Part shown: in pieces, positions 59,705 to 64,000 of the stretch
Layout of the letters: every line of letters starts with the position of its first letter
How positions within the stretch are numbered: position 1 is the stretch's first letter
Assembly (NCBI GenBank): GCA_963383645.1
Contig: OY726560.1
Coordinates: 82,007,593 to 82,071,592 of the forward strand
Direction: 5' to 3'
From: Muscardinus avellanarius
Taxonomy: Eukaryota > Chordata > Mammalia > Rodentia > Gliridae
Length of the DNA stretch: 64,000 bases
Made by a program: the position numbers and the translations under genes
Notes under the pieces: generated by a model
The model's input: only the letters and a program-made list of their open reading frames with translations
What the model was told of the DNA's origin: nothing
The model's database searches: none

Positions 59705-60420
59705 AGTACAGTCATGTGTTGTTTAAGGACAGAGAGACATTCTGAGAAATGTGTCTTCAGATAACTTCATGTCCTTGTGAAAGCATCATAAAATACACTT
59801 ACACAAGCCTAGAAATATAGCCTACAACTTCTCCAGGCTATGTGGTACAGCCTACTGCTCCTAGACCACAAACCTGCATAGCCAATGTTCTATATAAAAT
59901 GTCTCCTACAATGCTCAGTTATTAATGTTTGGGGCTGATGTAATTGAGTTATGAAGGTTTTATTCCCAGAAAGTGTATAAATCCATTGTAATGGATTTAC
60001 CTCGGTGGTACCTGTTAGGTTGGTAGAGTGTGGCTGGAGGTGGATCTCTGGAGATGCAACCCTGGAGAAATGGTTACTCCTCCCCTTGTTCTCTCTCTCT
60101 TGCTCCCAGCCTCCATGATGTGAGACAGTCCATGTGGTCTCCCTTTCTTTGATTCCTGCCGCCATGTCTTGGATTTACAGTTCCTGGACTACTTCCTTCC
60201 TCTAAGTTATGTGATAAATGTTTAGATTATGGCTGCAAGAATGTTGACTGTTACTATACTGAACACCACAGGCAGTTGCAGCATTTGCAACATGACAATT
60301 TTTGTGTATCAAAACATATCTAAACACAGAAAAGATACAGTAAAAATACCAGGTGACAGAAAAATTTCAGGTCCATTAATAATCTTATAGGACCACTGTC
60401 ACATATGTATTGACTGATAC
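59705..60420 (+). repeat. Old interspersed repeat split by an LTR-like insertion
   Basis: 59710-59890 (acagtcatgtgttgtttaag, ttctgagaaatgtgtcttca, gcctactgctcctagaccac) and 60244-60350 (actatactgaacaccacagg, aaaacatatctaaacacaga, aagatacagtaaaaatac) are two halves of one widespread mammalian repeat that begins with a near-palindromic 'cgtcgcttaacgacg'-type end. I am not sure of its family name; probably a DNA transposon. Confidence 0.65.
59897..60240 (+). mobile_element. MaLR-like LTR insertion
   Basis: Lies between the two halves of the repeat above, with a possible aatgtt duplication (59885-59890 and 60240-60245). Includes gtggctggaggtggatctct, cctccccttgttctctctct, ttgctcccagcctccatgat. 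LTR-like order, family uncertain. Confidence 0.5.
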
Positions 60421-60424
60421 CTCA

Positions 60425-61190
60425 TTATGAAATACTGAATTCTGATGAAACAAGTAAAATAAAATATCAGTGAAATCATGCAGATATAATAACTGGTTGA
60501 ATAAATAAGCAAATGAGGAGAGAGGTCAAGCCTTCCCCACATAAGAATTCCATTTCATTAAATGGAAAATAAGAGAAACAAAATTTCCATTATATCACTA
60601 AGTTTTGCAGGCAAAACTCCACTGATGAATGTGGGTGGGTGAAACTGAAGAAACAGAAGATATTGGCATGGTTTCAAAGTAGTATTTATTACTGTGGTGA
60701 TTTCCACATACCCATAAAGTCTTTCGTATTCCTCCCTCCAGACGCTCCTGGATGTAGCGTCTTTCTTACAAAAATACAGGGTGAAAAGTAGAGAATAGGA
60801 AACTTTGCAGTGAGTAGCTTGGCAGACACATCCATCCTGTGATAGGCCCACGTCATCAGTATGAAGACGTGCTGTTGGTGTGTATCCTAGTACAGCACGG
60901 TGAGTAGGGCACCTTGCCTTTCCAATGGTCTCTCCCAAACCCATAACCTTTTGTCTAATAATGAGAAGCATCAGACAAAGCCAAACTGAAGTCCTGCCAG
61001 CATTTCCCAATGGATCCAAAGAAAGTAGAGGACCTCAGAGAGACTAAAGAAAACTAAAGCAAAATAAAAATAATTATGGTATTCTTGACTGGATCCTGAA
61101 ACAGAAAATTGCCTTACTTGGGAAAAATATCAATAAGATTTGCATTTTATTTAACAGCATTTAGATCAGTTGTTGATTAATCACACTAAT
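60425..61190. other. Unrecognised segment, no supported gene
   Basis: 60900-61130 (atgagaagcatcagacaaag, agagactaaagaaaacta, gactggatcctgaaacagaa) resembles a common old mammalian repeat 3' end, name uncertain. The minus-strand open frame of 153 codons (61019-60558) has no recognised domain. Confidence 0.35.
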
Positions 61191-61207
61191 CATAAATGCC
61201 ATATTAA

Positions 61208-61411
61208 GGCTGGGCGTGATGGCACACACTTGTATTCCCACGCTTGGAAGGCTGAGACAGGAGGATTGCACAGGTTCAAAGCCAGCCTCAGCTACTTAGT
61301 GAGGCTCTCAGCAACTTAGTGAGACCCTGTTTCCAAATAAAATATAAAATAGGTCTGGGAGTATAGCCCGGAGGTAGAAAGCCTCTGGGTTCTGCCCTCA
61401 GTACCACCAAA
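61208..61411 (+). mobile_element. B1-dID SINE, 5' part of the chimera
   Basis: ggctgggcgtgatggcacac, B1 half, linker, ID half (ggtctgggagtatagcccgg) ending ccctcagtaccacc. Confidence 0.93.
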
Positions 61412-61527
61412 AGCTCCTTGAAGAGGGCATAGGTCTAACACTGCAACACATAGGAACAGATAAACACTTTCTCAACAAGACCCCAAAGGCATAACAAATT
61501 AAAAGGAGAATCAATACATGGGATTGC

Positions 61528-62256
61528 ATGAAACTGAAGAGCTTCTGTTCAGCAAAGGAAACTGTCAAAAACCTCAATCGAGAGCCAACAGAATGGGAGA
61601 AGACTTTTGTCACCTACCCCTCCAATAGAGGACTAATATCTAGAATATACAGAGAACTCAAGAAACTCAACACTAAGAAAACAAAGCATCCAATAACAAA
61701 ATGGGCAAGTGAAATAAATGGACACTTCAAAAAAGAAGAAATTCAAATGGCCAATAAATGCATGAAAAAATGCTCAACATCACTGGCAATCAGAGAGATG
61801 CAAATGAAAACTACCCTGAGATTTCACCTAACTCCAACTAGAATGGCAATCATTCAAAACACAAACAACAATAGATGCTGGCGAGTATGTGAAGTGGGAA
61901 CTCTAAGACATTGTTGGTGGGATTGCAAATTAGTGCAACCACTTTGGAAAACAGTATGGAGAATCCTCAGAAGAATGGGAAAAAATCTACCATTTGATCC
62001 AGCAATACCACTTCTGGGTATCTACCCAAAAGAAAAGAAACCAAACTACCAAACTAATGCATGTTTATCTATGTTCATAGCTGCACAATTCACCATAGCC
62101 AAACTATGGAACCAGCCAAGATGTCCATCAACAGATGAATGGATTACAAAATTGTGGAATATCTACACAATGGAATTTTACTCAGCCATCAAAAACAAAC
62201 TCAATTACATCATTTTCACGGAAATGGATGGAACTGGAGGACATTATGCTAAGTGA
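61528..62256 (+). pseudogene. L1 ORF2 C-terminal fragment, 242-codon open frame
   Basis: The frame is uninterrupted from 61528 to 62256. It starts inside ORF2 after the reverse-transcriptase domain ([16 protein letters not shown]), passes the Cys-rich region ([15 protein letters not shown], about residues 120-135) and the conserved [15 protein letters not shown] and CPSTDEWI blocks to the normal C-terminus. It lacks endonuclease and reverse transcriptase and has no promoter of its own, so it is inert. The intact frame shows the insertion is rather recent. Confidence 0.88.
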
Positions 62257-62676
62257 GATTAGTCAGTCACAAAAAATAAGAAATCAGATGCTTTCCCTAA
62301 TATGTGAGAGTTAGGGAGAATTGGGTCATAGGAGGAACTCTAGATTAAAAAGAAAATCCTATGGAGGAGCAAACAAAACATCCTAAAGGAGGAGAAAGGA
62401 GGGGGGAAGAGGAAAATCTCTGAAACACACAATGTACTTAAACATATCGAAGTCAACCACTAAGGTGAGCAAGGGAGGGAGGGAAGGGGAGGGAATGGGG
62501 TGAGAATTGGGTAGGGATTAAATCAATGATGTGTGCATGTCTCTACACACAAGTTTTTTACCCCAATATGATGTATGAATATAATGCACCAATAAAAAAT
62601 TTAAAAAGAAAGAAAAAAATAAAGAAAAAATTGATGAAAAAATAAGTGAATAAATAAATAAATAAATGCCATATTA

Positions 62677-63852
62677 CTTATATTAATATTAATTTTTAAA
62701 TGTGTGTAATTATACCCTGGTAATATAAAATGATAGTATAAGGAGATTCTAGGTATAGGTTACACCAGAACTCACTTTGTGTCTTAGCAACTTCTCCATA
62801 TGTTTACAACTAATTTTCTAATATAAAAGTAAATTAATCAAGAAATTCCGATCCACTTGTATATAGGCCCTTGAATAAAGACCAGGTCCACGGGTGTCTT
62901 TTTAGAGCTTGTAATCTTCAGGCCACGGTACAGCATTATGTATGGAGGACACAGTATCGAATCATGTGCAGCCTCAGTCCTGTAAGGTCATATGTTTTAC
63001 AGGTTTGAAACTCACAAAACCAAGTCATTTCAGTTCAATATTATATTGTGAAAATAAGAGAAGGGAACAATTAAATCAAGTTCAGGGTGTTCAAGAGGGA
63101 TTCATGGGAGAGGACTTTTTAATCTCATTGAGTCTTAAATTGCCCCCCACAGAAATTCTCATCTTCTTTATGCCTTTTCCCCATTAGGTCAGTCTCCAAG
63201 TCTTCCACATTTGAGAGTTCATCCAACCTCTTCTTTGCACTCTCTCCTCCTGTGTCTCTGACATTGCTGCCATCTTCTCCTGCCTACAAGAACATGGCAG
63301 GCTCCTAATACAATTACCTGCTTCTCAGTCTGCAAACTGCTGCTCAGGGTGATCATTCTAAAATGAATATGAATTATTTACTTATAAGCTCCATAAGTGA
63401 CTATAAAATGCCTACTAATATCAGATAATGCACCTTCAGATTACTTAAATATTTCAATAAAATTCTCAATAAATGTTTCTGGAAAGATGAAAGGAAGGCA
63501 GGAAGAAAAGACAGGATCGGATTGAAGCTGAAGAGAGAGGAAAAGGAGGATTGTAAAATGCAGACACACAGAGAAAGAGAGTTCTGTAGAATGGTCATTA
63601 GCAAGACCCACACATAGGATGCAAATGTGATACAAAGTGGGTATGCTTCGGAAGAGTCTAGGGCCAGATGAGATCAAAGGAGAGGAAAAAACACGACCAC
63701 TTAGTCCCCTCAAAGGATCATCTGGAGACTTCATCAAAAACCTGAGCAGGGATGATAAACTAGGTGTAGCCCATTTCCTTAGAATTGCAAACGAACTCCT
63801 TTTAGACATAGTAGAATCTTTTATGTATCCAATGTACTTTAAGTCCAAATTT
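62677..63852. other. Unique DNA, no gene seen
   Basis: 63400-63850 is open in several frames by chance. No exon, repeat or RNA gene recognised. Confidence 0.4.
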
Positions 63853-64000
63853 ATGTATTTATTTAGTCATTTATTTATTTACTTATTTATTTTGGTACTG
63901 AGAATTGAACCCAGCGGTATTCTACCTCAGCTCTTTTTAAAAATTTGAAATAGGGTCTCCCTAAGTTGCTAAGGGTTTAGGTTGTTAAGTCTGGCCTGGA
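63853..64000 (-). mobile_element. B1-dID SINE, antisense, cut by the window end
   Basis: (TTTA)-type tail complement, ggtactgagaattgaaccca, linker and the start of the B1 complement, running off the right edge. Confidence 0.9.

Larger units (their letters stand above)
61207..62661 (+). mobile_element. Chimeric retrocopy: B1-dID SINE fused to 5'-truncated L1
   Basis: One 15-bp duplication, ataaatgccatatta, flanks the whole unit (61192-61206 and 62662-62676). 61208-61411 is an essentially complete B1-dID SINE; it passes without an A tail (accaccaaaag) into L1 ORF2 at about 61411, which corresponds to the L1 at 58308. L1 runs through the C-terminus and 3' UTR to an A-rich tail ending in (AAAT)n. 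No duplication separates the two parts, so one retrotransposition event with a template switch is the simplest reading. Confidence 0.88.

Noticed and set aside
60558..61019. 153-codon minus-strand frame
   Set aside because: Part of it overlaps old repeat-like DNA and no family is recognisable. Probably chance.

Overview
This window reads as gene-poor nuclear DNA from a mammal, most likely a squirrel-family rodent (ground squirrel or marmot type). It is AT-rich and has no operon-like coding density. It is filled with L1 LINEs, dimeric B1+ID SINEs, lone ID SINEs, MIRs, MaLR-type LTRs, hAT/MER5A-like remnants and many microsatellites. The dominant SINE is a B1-like half joined through an A-rich linker to a shortened ID (tRNA-derived) half, the B1-dID architecture known from squirrels and their relatives. 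The species call rests on that SINE and is an inference. I find no intact protein-coding gene, functional tRNA or rRNA gene, or CRISPR array.

Layout. 1-10 kb: unique DNA, a 5'-truncated L1 (920-2240), a broken retrocopy of VTI1B on the minus strand (about 2755-3230), L1 3' ends and (AC)n / purine tracts. 10-15 kb: a MaLR LTR, then a long, old, antisense L1 broken by young SINEs, and a deep nest at 12.2-13.4 kb containing a 5'-inverted L1. 16-20.7 kb: antisense L1s, including one with 3' UTR and two ORF2 blocks, followed by 1.8 kb that I cannot classify (possibly the 5' part of the same element). 20.8-35 kb: mostly unique DNA dotted with SINEs, MIRs, one antisense MaLR LTR and a MER5A-like remnant. 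35.15-37.92 kb: a 2.8 kb L1-derived insertion with perfect target-site duplications that holds a 5' UTR, ORF1 and 3' UTR but no ORF2; its centre is a diverged antisense piece of an older L1. 39.4-45.7 kb: LTR, a second 5'-inverted L1, a stack of four SINEs re-using one target site, and an old L1. 46-56 kb: mostly unique DNA with scattered SINEs and antisense L1 ends. 56.6-62.7 kb: a long 5'-truncated L1, an LTR that splits an older repeat, and a SINE-L1 chimera bounded by one 15-bp target-site duplication.

Nothing here works as a gene system. The coherent story is L1 machinery acting repeatedly: L1s moved themselves, mobilised SINEs and a VTI1B mRNA, inverted their own 5' parts and made chimeras. 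The ORF1-only mosaic (35150-37920) and the SINE-L1 chimera (61207-62661) deserve most attention. Repeat-family names are from pattern recognition, not a RepeatMasker run; boundaries are good to a few bases where a target-site duplication is cited and otherwise to tens of bases.
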